Positions 13,260-13,332 of a DNA stretch of 13,332 bases are shown here, in pieces (the first letter of the stretch is position 1; each line of letters opens with the position of its first letter). Made by a program: the position numbers and the translations under genes. The DNA is from XYD2-FULL-39-9 sp964561035. GTDB taxonomy: Bacteria > Patescibacteriota > Patescibacteriia > Magasanikbacterales > GWA2-37-8. The stretch covers positions 1-13,332 of the forward strand of contig CAZLNR010000020.1 in assembly GCA_964561035.1 (NCBI GenBank), in the 5' to 3' direction. A model generated the notes under the pieces. It saw only the letters and a list, made by a program, of their open reading frames with translations, ran no database searches and was not told the DNA's origin.

Positions 13260-13332
13260 TCCGGGGTAGTTGAGTGGTACAACGCCACGCTGTTAACGTG
13301 GATTTCGCTGGTTCGATCCCAGCCCCCGGAGC
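13260..13332 (+). tRNA. tRNA-Asn (anticodon GTT)
   Basis: A full cloverleaf can be drawn. The acceptor stem is TCCGGGG (13260-13266) with CCCCGGA, and the D arm GTTG/CAAC has GG in its loop. The anticodon arm CCACG/CGTGG holds GTT at 13292-13294. The variable region has 5 nt. The T arm GCTGG/CCAGC has the loop TTCGATC. Discriminator G is followed by one C at the window edge, so a CCA tail may be encoded but cannot be seen. The U33-G34-U35 sequence is the recognition element of TGT, encoded by tgt in this window. Confidence 0.96.

Noticed and set aside
1..13332. CRISPR arrays, insertion sequences, integrases, toxin-antitoxin pairs or phage genes
   Set aside because: None was seen: no regularly spaced repeats, transposase motifs or target duplications. 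The tRNA-Asn could be an integration site, but nothing past it is visible.

Overview
The window reads as ordinary bacterial chromosome from a moderately AT-rich genome, most likely a Patescibacteria (Candidate Phyla Radiation) member. This is an inference from several traits seen together: many genes lack a Shine-Dalgarno sequence and one (tgt) looks leaderless; the prolyl-tRNA synthetase is the short archaeal/eukaryal type; a secreted protein combines Calx-beta-like repeats with C-terminal peptidoglycan-binding repeats; and small lineage-specific hypothetical genes sit between housekeeping genes. No insertion sequence, phage gene, CRISPR array or integrase was seen.

Left part (1-4822, minus strand): an apparent three-gene operon, read right to left, of a 203-residue disordered hypothetical protein, carA and carB. 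The gaps are 12 and 11 nt. carA and carB encode the two subunits of carbamoyl-phosphate synthetase, which feeds pyrimidine and arginine synthesis. carB runs off the left edge, lacking roughly its last 30 codons. A divergent promoter region (about 4823-4917) separates this operon from tgt.

Middle part (4882-9701): tgt (tRNA-guanine transglycosylase, plus) converges on a 95-residue glycine-rich-tailed small protein (minus, with a perfect consensus promoter), sharing a bidirectional terminator. Then come a GC-rich cassette with a 60-residue very basic peptide leading into rlmH (23S rRNA methyltransferase), trpS with its own promoter, a small two-pass membrane protein, and a second GC-rich cassette encoding a 181-residue protein with a possible winged-helix C-terminus. 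The two GC-rich cassettes share a leader layout: a TTGA-type -35, the hexamer GTGTCC near the predicted transcript start, and CGAGG exactly five bases before ATG. This differs from their neighbours.

Right part (9702-13332): proS on the minus strand converges on the second cassette through a 19-bp perfect terminator stem. After a 256-bp intergenic stretch with two tandem promoters comes a large exported protein with three Calx-beta-like domains and two peptidoglycan-binding repeats. Its signal peptide appears to begin upstream of the only conventional start codon. A tRNA-Asn(GTT) with its own promoter closes the window.

The functional theme is translation: tRNA charging (trpS, proS), tRNA modification (tgt, whose target class includes the tRNA-Asn here), rRNA modification (rlmH) and a tRNA gene. 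These sit beside carbamoyl-phosphate synthesis and cell-surface proteins. I found no convincing new multi-gene system. The strongest leads are the paired GC-rich cassettes, the missing start codon of the surface protein, and the altered substrate loop in TGT.
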